Below are positions 14,999 through 27,779 of a stretch of 64,000 bases of DNA, piece by piece; the stretch's first letter is position 1; every line of letters starts with the position of its first letter. The stretch is from positions 16,213,642 to 16,277,641 of the forward strand of contig NC_135556.1 of the NCBI RefSeq assembly GCF_964340395.1. The letters run 5' to 3'. The notes under the pieces are model-generated. The model made no database searches and was not told the origin of the DNA. It was given only the letters and a program-made list of their open reading frames with translations. Source of the stretch: Glandiceps talaboti. Its lineage: Eukaryota > Hemichordata > Enteropneusta > Spengelidae. The position numbers were made by a program, and so were the translations under genes.

Positions 14999-15555
14999 TA
15001 CATACATACATACATACATACATACATACATACATACATACATACATACATACATACATACATACATACATACATACATACATAAAATAGACTGAATTCA
15101 ATCAATTAAAAGTGAATATTAATATTGACGGCTTACGACAGTAGTTCTGTCACCCAATGTTCACTTGTCTGAATGTAAACGATTTCTCTACATGTGTAAA
15201 ACCAGGAACATATTACACAAGGTTTAGAATGACGGGAAACTAATCCTGTGAGTTATCACCCGGACACGTCAAATCCTTGCCTACTCACCATGTGCATGTC
15301 GTAGGAAAAGCCTACAGCGACCCATCCACTCGTCTTTGCTTGTAACTCAAAACGAACTCGGTCTACGTCCTTCGATTTCATTTCTTCAAACGTGAACAAA
15401 ATTTCACATTCCAATGCAAGGCAATTTGGTGGCCAAAGAATACAACCTTTTGTAACACCACATCCCTGTTGTGATATCCAAATTCCACCACACGCCACCA
15501 GACTCGGGACAAACGTTAGCGTTGAGACGATGAAACTACACAGAAAAATCATCAC
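9913..15555 (-). CDS. DOMON-domain protein, FRRS1/FRRS1L-like (DOMON gene 1), partial model
   Basis: Paralogue of the gene at 34-36 kb. Exon 1 is 15555-15289: signal peptide MIFLCSFIVSTLTFVPSLVA, then CGVTKGC, KTSGWVAVGFS and DMHM. Exon 2 is 11391-11293 (GHDDVYSCVKV), exactly 99 nt like its partner. Exon 3 is tentative, about 10308-10180, containing TKCSIRKLARC and KVYILAA, which line up with the VSCRFTR and YYFLLP blocks. Exon 4 is 10071-9913 (GEMLRHEGMPIVSS, ending phase 1). Met and His heme-ligand positions are kept. The donor chosen for exon 3 leaves phase 0 whereas exon 4 needs phase 1, so either the boundary is wrong or this copy is damaged. A hydrophobic stretch at 9731-9660 could be the C-terminal anchor. 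Intron 1 is 3.9 kb and holds a LINE fragment. Confidence 0.7.
10695..10862 (+). repeat. Three tandem copies of a ~56-bp unit
   Basis: CAACTTACCAGTTGTACTAT followed by TGACTGGACCATGTGGTAAC and AGTTCGTGATGGT recurs; the first copy is more divergent (TTATACTTTTACTGG). Each unit can form a small hairpin between TACCAGT and ACTGG. It is in intron 2 of DOMON gene 1. Confidence 0.75.
11293..11391 (-). CDS. DOMON gene 1, second coding exon
   Basis: Thirty-three codons between a TTTTTTGCAG acceptor and a GTAAGT donor. They encode GHDDVYSCVKVNDEVELQRS, the DOMON block that follows the ligand Met in FRRS1-type proteins. Length and phase are identical to the exon at 35392-35490. Confidence 0.85.
13440..13860 (+). 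mobile_element. Degenerate LINE fragment in intron 1 of DOMON gene 1
   Basis: Plus-strand MSRVDYCNCLLYGCPKHLI matches the SRLDYCNSLLYGLP block of CR1/L2-type RT. About 300 bp later ERSFSHTGTT resembles the RSFS.A.P.LWN block that closes these proteins. Frames are disrupted between them and a C10 run interrupts the middle. Confidence 0.65.
14896..15084. repeat. Compound (CATA)n-(CA)n-(CATA)n microsatellite
   Basis: About 190 bp of tetra- and dinucleotide repeats in intron 1 of DOMON gene 1. The long open frames here are repeat artefacts. Confidence 0.95.
15289..15555 (-). CDS. DOMON gene 1, first coding exon (signal peptide and domain start)
   Basis: An 89-codon exon from ATG (15555) to a GTGAGT donor at 15288. 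It has a hydrophobic N-terminal signal sequence, paired Cys (CGVTKGC; a later Cys pair in LALEC) and the DOMON core strand GWVAVGFSYDMHM. The exon ends directly after the candidate heme-ligand Met, at the same place as in the paralogue, which supports both models. Confidence 0.85.
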
Positions 15556-15789
15556 GTAATGTTTAACGATTCAAGCTTGAGAAGCCAATCGTGTTATCTA
15601 TACAGACGGTACAGCTGAAAGACGAATGACCGAGCCTTACGATTAAATTTTCGTGGTAGGCTGCTCGCTAATGAGATTATCGCATAGTGGCTTGTCAATC
15701 CAGCGAAGGAATACCATCAAAATGAACAGTGAACGCTGTCACAGTCAATCGAGTGATTTACCATCTATACATGCTATACTACCTGCTAT

Positions 15790-15830
15790 CTATACTGGTA
15801 TTGGCTAGATACGCGCATGCGCAAGTTTCT
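15790..15830 (-). promoter_or_regulatory. NRF1-type site and inverted CCAAT box upstream of DOMON gene 1
   Basis: CGCGCATGCGCA (15812-15823) is a full match to the palindromic NRF1 consensus, with ATTGG (inverted CCAAT) about 12 bp away. It lies about 260 bp upstream of the exon-1 start codon on the minus strand, a usual distance for a promoter. There is no other gene nearby for it to serve. Confidence 0.45.
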
Positions 15831-17166
15831 AGTTAAATTGAAACCTTGCATATTCATTGTTTCTGTTATTCAAAGTCAGAGGTAACTTTTGATCGGTAGA
15901 GGTTAATAAATCGCTATACCTTCCACCTCAGGAAGTACTTCTTAGTGTAAGCTTAAATTATCATCCTATTTGAGTCCAGCTGAATCCTTACATGATTGTG
16001 ACACGATCGACATTTGACTGTACGTTTTAATAATAGCCAATTTTTGACGTTTTGTACAGTAACTGACAAGACAAGACTTGCTACGGCAACTTCAGCAGCC
16101 ACGTTTCTTGACTGAAAAGTTGGACCTGATATTCACATTTCGCTGCAACCAAGATTTTTTTTGCGATAGCCCTGGATTCTCTTTTTGTATTCAGATGTCG
16201 ACTGTGAATCCAATCTTGATGTGATGAACAATCTTGGACAAACCTACGAGGAAATAGCGCCATATATTAATAGGACCACAGTCAAACATGAAATGCCGTC
16301 AGATTAACAGCCTGAGTGAACAATTCAAGGATGAAATAGCGTCAGATGAAATAGTGAAGGCTAGCACAAAATCACTCCCTACTACGCTTCGAATATTCGA
16401 TTAATTACCTACAGTGAAGAATCTGTAATCTCGAGAGATTTCCCCCTTTTAAGTTCATTTATATACATAGCTTTCCCTGGGGTCCATCCGTACTAGATGC
16501 GTATCCAGCCCACCGATTAACAGATGTAGTGTGAGCAGCATACACAATGAACGAAGCAAAAGACAAACACCCAATTAATACCAATTGAACACAAAGTAGA
16601 AAAAACAGCGCATCTCTTCTGAAGTACGACCCCTATGAGACAGGCAATTTCCCAAACCTGCTGAGGGATACCTAGCGAGACGTGAGATGAATCTTGATAA
16701 GATTTTTCTGACAGTCAAGTGATGCGGATGTCGTGTCACATCTATACATTCATGCACGACATTAATAAAGAATGTTTATTGGCAGTAACATTAATTTTGT
16801 ACACGTCATCCCTAGTCGATGTATTTCTCAATACTATGATTTCTTTACAAGCTGGAATAGACAAAGAAAATAGGAAAAACACGCCAAGACAAATAGGCAG
16901 CAATATACTTAATTTTGTTTATCAAATTGAAATCTAGATCATTCTATAGAAGTTCGTGTAAAAACCATCTATCTCCCAGACATTGCAATGTATAGTTTGA
17001 ACCCGCGGCGCCTATTAAACTGCATTACCTCGATTGATTAAAACATACATAAAAGAGCTAGAGGTGAAAGTTCAAATAATGCATAAGTGTAATCCACATA
17101 TTAAATAACACAAACACAAGTGCTTACTTAAAGCTGTCTAGATAATTCATTATAATCTTGACTTGA

Positions 17167-17169
<3 letters not shown>

Positions 17170-17216
<47 letters not shown>
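17170..17216. repeat. (ACAG)n microsatellite
   Basis: About 12 units of the CAGA tetranucleotide in otherwise unassigned DNA. Confidence 0.95.
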
Positions 17217-17849
17217 GTTAACATCTGGCTGAATTTGTTAAAGGTGCAATATGGATGGGAAGTGGAAATTTTAGTTAAAACAACTCTATCTTTTACTTAA
17301 AAGGTCAATGTGTTCCAACCCAGAAACAACAACTTAATATGTACTCATTAACGTCTGTTATTGTACGTACAGAAATAAACAAACTTCATTAACACAAGTA
17401 ATAAATTAAATGCGTCACGTCCAGTCTGTGTGTACCCAGTTCGTTTAGGGGAAAATCCGTTCCTGTAAACACGATTACATACTTTCTACACTCCTAGTTT
17501 TTTACAATTTGTTGACAAAGAACGACTTTGTGTTGTTTCACATTTTTATCAAGAAAAACAAAGAAAGATTGGGTGGGGTTTTTTTTAATTAAAACTCCGA
17601 AATGAATAGCCATTTCTAATCCACTTTAAAATGCCAACATAAAACTTTGTGAACAGTTTTTAGATTTACCTCAACAAGTATTCCCTTGAAATTATCTGAC
17701 AGTTATAATATTTGCCAATTATATCACCCAGCGTTTAGTAGTATGAATATGCAAGAAGACGTAGACCAACTGCTGAAGAGCTGTAGACGTTACCCATGGT
17801 TACGGAAGAGTGCGCAGAATCATAAGATACCCAGGCTAGTGCTAAGTGT

Positions 17850-17935
17850 GGGCTAATTAGAATTAGAATTAGAATTAGTTTGTTTATATAGCGATATGTC
17901 AACGAAAACATTATCCACACCGCTTTACAATAATA
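17850..17935 (-). mobile_element. L2/SINE-like 3' end with (AATTCT)n tail
   Basis: On the minus strand GTAAAGCGGTGTGG, ATCGCTATATAAAC and four ATTCTA-type units match the common 3' end of L2-clade LINEs and their SINEs (GCGCTATATAAAT followed by a simple tail). Only the terminal about 90 bp is recognisable. Confidence 0.45.
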
Positions 17936-19337
17936 CGCAAATGTAAAAGAAGACAGAAGTAACCAAAATCAATCCGAAAATATATAAATGTAAATAGTCT
18001 AAGCAGGGTTCGTAATAATAGATAGTGACATTCCGACAATGCAAATGGTGTGTAGCAATGTTCTCGATACCAGTTAGTGACTGTCCGCTCTAGAATTTAC
18101 CTAACAGGTGAATATTAAGTTCCGCCTTAAACTTACCATAGGTGACTGCATTTCTAAGGGCCAGTGGTTATGCGTTCCATTTTTTAGGACCTTGAACATT
18201 GAATGTCCTGTCTCTAAACATTTTACGGACCGTTCTAGGAACATGGTAGGAATCTTCTTCCACAGTGCTAATTGACACAATGCAGAGACCAACGCATGGC
18301 TTTAAACTACTGTCATTTTACAACCAGCGAAAAAACACCAGCGTGTTTGCGTGTAAGAAGTGAGCAAAGGAAAGACTTCACGCAAAGACTACAATAGGTA
18401 AAAAAAGAACAATACAACTGATACAAAAACATCAGCTTATTCATATATGACAACGAAGACTCATCCTACCGCCATATTGTTTTCACAATTACAAATATAA
18501 GCACAAGACACGAGGTTTATTTTACTCTGAAATCAATCAATGAACTAGCAAAGTAGTGGAAAACATCAATCCCGCCCTGATAATATGTTTACAAATTAAA
18601 TATACACTAAATTATGGTATAATTCGATTACCAGTTGCAGTAAAACAAAACTTGCAAAAATTTCAAAGGAAATTGTTTGACCTATATACTATCAAACAAT
18701 ATCATTTTTTATTTATTGTACACTTGAAAATGTCTCAGCTCCTGTAATGGTTCAATTCGTTAAAATTATTTCTTATAACGGTTACCATGAAAGAGAATTA
18801 CTCACTCATATGGTAGGTAGCTAAACATATCAAATCACTAGGAGTAGATACTGTGTTTGTTATAATTTCTTTCACATATTTTGATGGTAGTATGCCAGTG
18901 ACATTCCCTCGACATGGATGCTTCTAACCTCTACCATTGTAAAATCAACAGACTACATATCCATTTATAATTCATGCAGGACACGTCTTGTCACATTCAA
19001 TAATACTTTGAGTCAATTGACTGCTTATCAGTGCAGAAGTCTGTAGTGAATCCAAAGTGTGGTCTTTGATTGATCGTGAAACTACGTCACTGCGTCTCAT
19101 GTCTTCATTATGTCATTAACCAGAAGCAGTTTTCATTGCTTCTGTTTCGAGAGGTGACATTGACTGTGACTGCAATGACATTCTCTTTCGGTTGTAAATC
19201 CATTCAAGCTTGAAGATTTTCCGTCGAGTAATTTATGCCGATGACTAAAACAGCCAACGCGCAGTGAAGCGTGAATATGTAGTTCTCATGAAACCATTAT
19301 CATATTGATACATTAAACAGTCAGCGACGAGTGGCGT

Positions 19338-19497
19338 GGGTGGATGGATGGATGGATGGATGGATATGGATGTATGTATGGATGGATGGATGGAGGGATG
19401 GAGGGAGGGAGGGAGGGATGGATGGATGGATGGATGGATGGATGGATATGGATGGACGGATGGATGGACGGATGGATGGATTGATGGATGGATAGAT
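19338..19497. repeat. (GGAT)n microsatellite with GGAG interruptions
   Basis: About 160 bp of imperfect GGAT units; no associated gene. Confidence 0.95.
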
Positions 19498-20861
19498 CCG
19501 TTCGTTTGATAGTTCATTGTTTGGTGCGTTAGTTATATTTCAACTTCACTTCGCTCATCAGGGAAAAAGTCACGTTTACTCGCTTACCACTACTGATTGG
19601 CCAACCATCCAAGAGCGACAAAGTCACAACTTCAATAAACTTGTCAAAAATGTGTTATTAACAAAGTACCATCATACCTTTTTGAACATGTAACAACCAA
19701 TGATACCATTTATCAATACAACACAACACAACACAACACAAGGACCAAATTCCACATTCCGAAAGACTAGTCCCAATCTTTCAGATACAGGGCATCCATC
19801 ATTGCAAATAGTTCATCAATCTAATGCCTTCTGCATTCTTCCACTCCTCTCAGTGTTCAATATTGTATATCATTTCATAATTTTTGTATCTGTCACGTAC
19901 ATTTGTATTTTTTTAAATATGTATTATCATCTGTCATATTTTGCAACTGCGTGAAAACCCATATAATGGATGCGTTGCCGTTTATGAATAGATATATAAA
20001 TAACAAATAATACTGTTATATGTAATATATTACGTAACCATGGTAACTTTAACTGAATGCATGGATTTGTGTACCTTATTCTTTCCTTTGTTATCTTACT
20101 GTTCAACCTGTCAGTTTCCGGTTATCGGATGACTACCCTTCACGATTTTTTCTACAGATTTATCAAACAAACACACAGACTGCAAAACTGACAGCCATAT
20201 AAGTGTATACTAGAGTTAATTGGACCTTTGGTCATAGATCAAAATCAGATTGATTATGTGTATTATACGATAAATAATTTCAGTCAACCCCGGGGTTATT
20301 AGGTTGAAAATGCATAACATATGAACCCAAGCAATAATTTGTACCTCGAGGCCTTCGAATGTTAAATATACAACATGACAATTTGTTAATATACAATATC
20401 GATATTAATACAGACTGAATAAAATATGAACTTTACTTATTATTAATAATGGCACAGCATGTACTCATTACTTCACGATGGAAGTGCCAAATGGTAACCA
20501 TGGCAACTAAGACTAACGACGGCAGTTGATTTGTTTTTTTCTAGTAACCGTCTTCGTACATCACGATAAAAAAAACTCTCATGCTGACTATTGCTAGTAG
20601 TCTGGATAACACACAAACATTTATGTTGTGTCTGGTGATATTTTGAACTTATCCGTAATCCAAATAATTTTGCGATCCATTTCTTTCAACATCGTATTTC
20701 AGTATGTTTGATACAAAGACTTCAATTAGGATAGGGGAAGTGAAACTAAGAATTTTCACAAAGTGAATACTGTTACATGTAATTAGTGAAAACAAAACTA
20801 AAATTTGATATAAAAGCATAAAAGAGTTGCGACTTTTGCTGTCTTGTGGTGTATGTGTGTA

Positions 20862-20862
<1 letters not shown>

Positions 20863-20916
<54 letters not shown>

Positions 20917-20933
20917 GGCAGGCAGGCAGGCAG
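20863..20933. repeat. (ACAG)n-(GGCA)n microsatellite, left of the MITE-like unit
   Basis: About 13 ACAG units change to GGCA units that run straight into the element at 20934. Confidence 0.95.
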
Positions 20934-21083
20934 GTAGTCTTGCTGCTAGACGTTCGGGCTTTCTTTCGATGCTATAACTATAAGCGAACGAAGTTCGCAT
21001 GTGAGGGCCTCCTCGATAGCGTTGTTCGGCTGTGTGTCGTATTTTATCGGAAGAACATCCGAGGGCTAGCTGATAGACTAGCA
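20934..21083. mobile_element. ~150-bp MITE-like element embedded in (ACAG)n microsatellite
   Basis: The left end TAGTCTTGCTGCTAGACGTTC and the right end (ending GCTGATAGACTAGC) are imperfect reverse complements. The left end is also shared with the element at 43216-43363. Both edges merge into GGCA/ACAG repeats, so the unit seems to sit within, or to have seeded, the microsatellite. The right half is partly repeated at 21401-21475. Confidence 0.5.
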
Positions 21084-21201
<118 letters not shown>

Positions 21202-21400
21202 ATTATTTCTCCATTTGGAAATATGGCAATTTATGTTAATTCTACAAGCACTTAAAATCATTTACAGTTATTTCTTGTGATGTTTTCTGTAGCTAGAGAT
21301 GGTTAATGCACACCGTTCCTTTAGGGTACAGATTATCAAGATGTCTATTCATTAGTACAATTGCTCAGTATCGATTGGACAGTCAGCTTGCCCCTAGATT

Positions 21401-21475
21401 ATGATAGCGATGTTAGGTCGTGTGTCGTAATTGTAACGGAAGAACATCCGAGGTCTAACAGATAGATTACTAGAT
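21401..21475 (+). repeat. Partial second copy of the right half of the 20934-21083 element
   Basis: GATAGCGATGTTAGG, TGTGTCGTAATTGTAACGG and AAGAACATCCGAGG repeat the segment at about 21015-21080 with roughly 80% identity by eye. This indicates a duplicated or nested copy about 390 bp away in the same orientation. Confidence 0.6.
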
Positions 21476-21991
21476 AACGGGAGAGATACGAGTGGTGAGT
21501 TATTTTTTTTATTACAAAATAGCTATGCATGTGGTTCACGAAAAGATAACTTCCAAATCGTGGGTTTTGACTTCACTCGCTGAAACATAATCACCACTAC
21601 TGTACCACAAGGGCGAGTATGTTTTGTAAACCTCGGCTATGAATCATTACTTCGCCAAGATAGCGAAAATGGATTCCCCAGAGGATCGATGCGTTGCTGA
21701 TAAATCAGCTGATAAATACTTTTTTCCCTTTTTTGTTTAAAATTGTGATGATGTGGTACTATTTACACCTTTCCACCATTCTTTGTTGTAGGATGCCTTT
21801 GGGTTTTGGAAGACTTCGCAAAGACCATCTGTGCTAAACTGTAACAAAGCTGACTTTCACTTGCATTTTGACACCTATTGTAATACATTCCTTTATGCAC
21901 AGTAAAATTTCATTAAAATTGAGAAATGTTTTCACCATTTAAATAGTTTTGAGTAGACAATCGGTTATAAGCAATATCTTGAAAAGACTGA

Positions 21992-21994
<3 letters not shown>

Positions 21995-22059
<65 letters not shown>
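21995..22059. repeat. (GA)n microsatellite
   Basis: About 32 GA dinucleotides without interruption. Confidence 0.95.
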
Positions 22060-24048
22060 AACTCTAATTCATTCTCTTTATTCATTTTTTTTAGCTCGCT
22101 CATTACATTATTGGGCAACTCTTTTTTGACACTGGAAGGACGTCCTCTTGTTATTCATACTTGTGGTACACTGTACCCCAGACCCCATGACCATAGCAAT
22201 TCTTTTACTGGTCTGAGACTGTACTGTATCAGCAAGTTTATGTAAATGAGTAGCCAAGTACTTGACACATTTCGTCAAATGTATGCTAATGAGCTGCCTA
22301 GTACTTGACACTTTCCGTTATATTATAATAAAGTGTGCAAATGGTTGTAAAGCCATGTGCATTTGTTTTGGTTTTTTATTCCTTCCCATATCTCAAGATT
22401 GAGAAGTGCTACATTTATTTGGGTTGCATACAATGATAGCTCAAATGGTTGGTAGTCATTTCCCCCCAAAAAGTTAATTTTGTAATTTTTTCTAGCTTTA
22501 TCGTGGTCTATAACCTTAATGGAAGATCTAGAGACGCGGAAATTGTATAAATGTCGTACAAATAATCATATAACGCACTTTCTTTCCATTCATCTGCGCC
22601 ATTGTTAGTTTTTTTGCTAACATTCCTAACCAGTCGGCATATTTAGATTACCTATCAATCAAATTTTATACAATTAATTAATTAATTAATCAATTAAACT
22701 CAAGATTATGAACCCTGTACTGTATTTTAAGTATAACCCATCTACTGCGTTGTCAATTACAGATTATTGCAAACAGACAGACAGACGTCTAGGGGACACC
22801 CTGTTCTTTATTTCAAAGGATAAATAATTTGTTATGATTAATAATTGCCGGAAATCAAATATTGTGCTACGTATTTAATTAATAATCAGATTAGACTATG
22901 CAAAATTTTCAATTCTTTTTTTTTCATTTTGCGCGTTATGGCATGTTTGGTTCTTAGATTAATTCCCGAGGAATTTCCTTAAAAAGTTTGTCTTTCGCAG
23001 AAATTGTTATAGTTACTAATGTATTGGAAATACAAGTGTTGACTCAGTCGATTCAACTAATTTATAATTTGATGGATCAGTCAATCAACGAACCTATTAT
23101 CTAAGAGATTTATGAATTAATTAGTCAGTCTTTGGACTAATAAATAAATAGATAAACCTAATGAATAAATTAATTTATTGATTACAACTACTAATTAATT
23201 AATTTATTAATTAAGATTACAGTCTATACCAACTATATTCAATATCATACAATACAGGTGTATACCATCACCCTATTTTTCCCCATGCTGGCATATTGTT
23301 GCCATAGCGATTGGGTCGAAGGTCAAGCCATCGGCTATAGTATATATATTGTACAAGGTCAGTGGATACCTTCATTAGTTTGTTGTGCTTGATCAATATG
23401 TAAGGAAATTGTTAATCTGTTGATTTTCGTATAGAGCAGACGCAGTATTCGGTGGCCATGTCAAATTAATATCATTTTGACCTCCAGTTAAAAAAAAATT
23501 GTACGGTGCCGGTGGCCCCAGATTTTTATTTGATTCTAATTGAGAATAAGTTTACTATAACAAAGTAACAGCAAAATTTCAAAGAGTGTCTTTTCCGGTG
23601 AGGTGTATTCTATTTTAAATACCTTAAATATGACAAACTTACTTCAGGCTATTTATCAAATTTATGAAAGAGAGTCTGAAATTGTAAAATGAAACAAATT
23701 TTTATCACCGTTTGAGATCCAATTATTAAATAACATATGTGTAATTGCAATTTGAAAACAAACATCTTTTCTTACATGCATATGTGTTTTCTATGGTCGA
23801 ATTAGCTTCTTTCATATTTGGACTACCTTAAAATAAACGTACTGTTACCAACGTTGCAAGGATGACGACGTTTTTAAAAGTCGAAGTAATTTTTTATATT
23901 GTTTCTTCAGGAGTTCTTGTTGTACAAAATGCATCAGTAAACTTGCAAATGTTGTTTTTCTGATGTACAATTTAACAAAAAGTAATATTCCGATACAAGC
24001 GAAGTTAAAATCATTACATTCAGTTTTTATGAAATTTTCTCAAACTAT
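22060..24048. other. Unassigned AT-rich DNA
   Basis: Short ATTA-type repeats at 22672-22697 and 23100-23215; two related segments at 22228-22260 and 22276-22312 (AGTACTTGACAC, TTTCGTCA or TTTCCGTTA, separated by about 50 bp). No coding evidence. Confidence 0.4.
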
Positions 24049-24054
24049 ACGTAT

Positions 24055-24129
<75 letters not shown>

Positions 24130-24214
24130 TTCATTCATTCATTTATTTATTTATTTATTTATTTATTCATTCATTCATTCATTCATTCATTTATTCATTC
24201 ATTCATTCATTCAT

Positions 24215-24245
<31 letters not shown>
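24049..24245. repeat. (TTTA)n-(TTCA)n microsatellite
   Basis: Blocks of ATTT alternate with blocks of ATTC, ending about 110 bp before the 44-bp tandem array. Confidence 0.95.
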
Positions 24246-24357
24246 TAATTTTGCAATGCTATAGTAAGTGCAGTTTGTCGAAAGCTTGAAAATAGTTGTC
24301 TGGGGTTGCTGGAGATCTGTTACTCTGAAAGCCACTTTTTAGGCTATTCAGACCCTT

Positions 24358-24930
24358 TCAGACAAAATTTTCGAACATGGCTATATTCTATCGCTTGACT
24401 TGACAAAACACCTTCCAAGCATGGCTATATTTTATCACTTGACTTGACAAAACACCTTCCAAGCATGGCTATATTTTATCGCTTGACTTGACAAAACACC
24501 TTCCAAGCATGGCTATATATATTTTATCGCCTGGCTTGACAAAACACCTTCCAAGCATGGCTATATTTTATCGCCTGGCTTGACAAAACACCTTCCAAGC
24601 ATGGCTATATTTTATCGCTTGACTTGACAAAATATCTTCCAAGCATTGCTACATTTTATCGCCTGGTTTGACAAAACACCTTTCAAGCATTGCTATATTT
24701 TATCGCCTGGCTTGACAAAACACCTTCCAAGCATTGCTATATTGTGTGGCCTGGTTTGACAAAACACCTTCCAAGCATTGCTATAATTTATCGCCTGGTT
24801 TGACAAAACACCTTCCAGCATTGCTATATTTTATCGCCTGGCTTGACAAAACACCTTCCTAGCATTTCTATATTTTATCGCCGGTCTTGGCAAAACACCT
24901 TCCAAGCATTGCTATATTTTGTGGCCTGGC
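24358..24930 (+). repeat. 44-bp tandem repeat, about 13 copies
   Basis: The unit TTCCAAGCATGGCTATATTT plus TATCGCTTGACTTGACAAAA plus CACC repeats every 44 nt. Later copies share changes (GCATTGC for GCATGGC, CGCCTGG for CGCTTGA), so the array grew by local duplication. Copies are contiguous without spacers, so it is not a CRISPR array. Confidence 0.9.
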
Positions 24931-25589
24931 AATGTTACCAACATTACCCCATTTTCTATGTGTGGACTACCTTTGAACGATCCGCATCTATTCAGTAAAA
25001 GTATTCCAATGTAACAAAGTAAGACTTTGTCCCGTCAGACTTTGTTCTATTTCAGGTTAACCGATTCTATTGCAGGCATAACAATTTTAACTGCTAAATA
25101 AAGAGTTCTAGACTAAGTTAAAATATATACAATATCAGTGCAAGTAATCAGATTTTGAAGTTCACATCATTTTGTGTTTAAAATCTGAAAAATCAAACTG
25201 TACCCCTTCGTTGATAATCTCACAAAGAGTACTGAATAGGTACAAGATGTGTAGGTAACATTAATTAACACGTGAATACATATCTTTTTTTTAAATCATT
25301 GTTGAGATGACAGACAGTTTTGTAAAGAACGCCTCCGGATTCTTCTAATGTCTTCCGTTGACAATACCTCTTGTATCATGTCTTCTTTCCCCACGACTCT
25401 GTTTGATGAGTAGTTTTTCACATCCCTTAATTAGCTAGTATACGTATCTGATAATGAAATTGAAATATGGTTTGGAGACTTTCTTTTTTATCTTTATTCT
25501 ATTTAACAAATAATAGAAACGGTGAATTATCTGTAAAAGGAAGTAAACAACACCTATCATCTATTCATTTGGAGAAAAGTTCATCTGTT

Positions 25590-25865
<276 letters not shown>

Positions 25866-27720
25866 AGTACTTACAACTAATAATTTGGCCGTTCATATTG
25901 CCATTATTTTGTTACATCAATGTCATTAATGAACCAGTTATTTAATTAATTTATAAAATATAAGAGTTTAGTTCGTACAAGAACAAATGATGGTTAAGTA
26001 TATCCAAAATTCTACAGGCATCTTTTAAACGCAACTGGTGTGTGATTCATACACATGCGCCTTCGAAAACCTACATATTTATATTTTAAGGTGACAATCA
26101 TAAGCAGAATTGACATGAAAACCAAGTGCATGCTGGCGTCATGCAACTTTTAGCCAACGTCGGTACTGACAATATCGTCTTTGTCAGCACAGAAAAATAA
26201 CTTCACTCGGAGATGTCTATTTTGACGAAATCTAAAGTTTAGCATACGGCCATAATTACCCCCTCCCCAAAAAGTGTGCAACTCGGTTTGCATCCCTTTT
26301 GTTTATAAAACGTAAGCTTGAAGAAAATTAGAAAGTAGAATGTAGAATGTAGACATTTTTGTGAATACAGCCATTTGAAACTGTACAGGTACATTTCATT
26401 TTAAGAATCGCTCGCACGATTTCGATCTCATTGAAACATGAAAATTAAAACACAATTTAGATGACTTGAAATTCGCCATTTTGCCACAAAGGATGTCGGG
26501 AATCTGACACCATAGCTTCCTAACTTCAAGGTGTCTTTTGTATGTAGTATTAGTTAACCAAAATCCATTGCCTGACATGTATAAAACCGCATGAGGTGCA
26601 CTAGTGTGATTGTCTCTTGACTTACATTCATAATATTCATGGTCTAGTATCCAAAAGTTCTAGATATCTCTCTGAGTGAGTGAACTATTACCATGGATTA
26701 ATTCATTAGATTATTTAAGCTGCATTACACTGTCACCAACCATTTAGCATGTTTAGTGGCCCCTAGTCTGGTCAGTTTATATTTGAAAATAACTGAGCCA
26801 CTAAATGCGACGGATTCTCTGCAGTTTGTGATACTGTGGTGTCGTGCCTATTAGCGAAGGCGGCCGCGCCGGTGAGGGCGGTAGGACGTATCTACGGTTT
26901 ACATGAATAGGCTATGCAATGGTGTAGTAGTTATCGAGATAAAATAGTTTCTGGTCGGGTCAAAACATGGCTACAAATAATTTGCAAACAATGCAAACAC
27001 AAGATATCCGTGTAAAGCATGAGAGTTTTCAGTTCATTTATTAAAAGGGGTTTGTTTTGTTTTGTACGGTGTCGCTGAGTAGGGGATGAATTCATCATAA
27101 ATTTGGATGGGTGGATGGATGGATGGATGGATGCATGGATGGATGGATGGCTGGCTGGATGGATGGATGGATGGATGGATGGACGATACGGTTTCTTTTC
27201 GATATAATTATGGAATACAGTGGAATACACGATGGACTGACATGTTTGAAGTTTACGGTAACAGGTATCGCATTTGATTATGGTTGAGAATTTATGTTGA
27301 ATAACGTACGTGTATTTAAATCGTGACTTGTTTCACACCAAGCCATGATTCTCACCATGCAATGAGCATTTATACAATTACATCATAGAATTGCTCAAGT
27401 CTATAGGATTTCCCCGGCCCTAATTGTGTAGTATATATATTACTATATATATATAGCCAAGTGTGCGGAGTTGTTGCGATGAAAATTAGACAAACAATTT
27501 GTACCAAATAATTTTAGAATGCCTCAGTGGACTAGTATCATGTTACCAGTCTCGATGCAACCCCCCCCCCTCCCCCGGCCATACCCCTCCCCCATCGATT
27601 AAACCCATGGTTAAACTACACGGAACGGTTTTTAAAGTTCTTACAACTAGCTCCGATGAAGAGAAAGTGTACCGATTCTATTGTTAAAGAAAAAATCGAT
27701 ATCTTTCCGTAAAAGCTGTT
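25866..27720. other. Unassigned DNA with a short GC-rich patch
   Basis: A CpG-rich patch (GGCGGCCGCGCCGG, near 26860-26873) stands out in AT-rich surroundings and could mark a small CpG island, but no exon follows it clearly. Confidence 0.3.
27107..27183. repeat. (GGAT)n microsatellite
   Basis: About 19 GGAT units with GCAT and GGCT variants. Confidence 0.95.
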
Positions 27721-27725
27721 CAGCA

Positions 27726-27770
27726 GATGACGTAAATGTTAATAATTGATGATGCTGTGGTATCACGTGA
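27726..27770 (+). promoter_or_regulatory. CRE-like and E-box sites upstream of the BTB leader exon
   Basis: TGACGTAA (27728-27735, half-palindromic CRE/ATF type) and TCACGTGA (27763-27770, palindromic USF/MITF-type E-box) lie 28 bp apart, just upstream of the proposed leader exon. This is suggestive of a promoter but is based on short motifs alone. Confidence 0.3.
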
Positions 27771-27779
27771 CCATCTTGA

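Larger units (their letters stand above)
15831..20862. other. Mostly unassigned AT-rich DNA
   Basis: Apart from the listed microsatellites and the L2-like terminus at 17.85 kb, I see no exon, RNA gene or long repeat. A short (ACAAC)n run lies at 19717-19740. Confidence 0.4.

Noticed and set aside
24358-24930. CRISPR array
   Set aside because: The 44-bp units are contiguous with no unique spacers, and the DNA is animal nuclear sequence.
26855-26885. CpG island promoter at the GC-rich patch
   Set aside because: Only about 30 bp long with no exon or conserved reading frame following; kept as an observation only.
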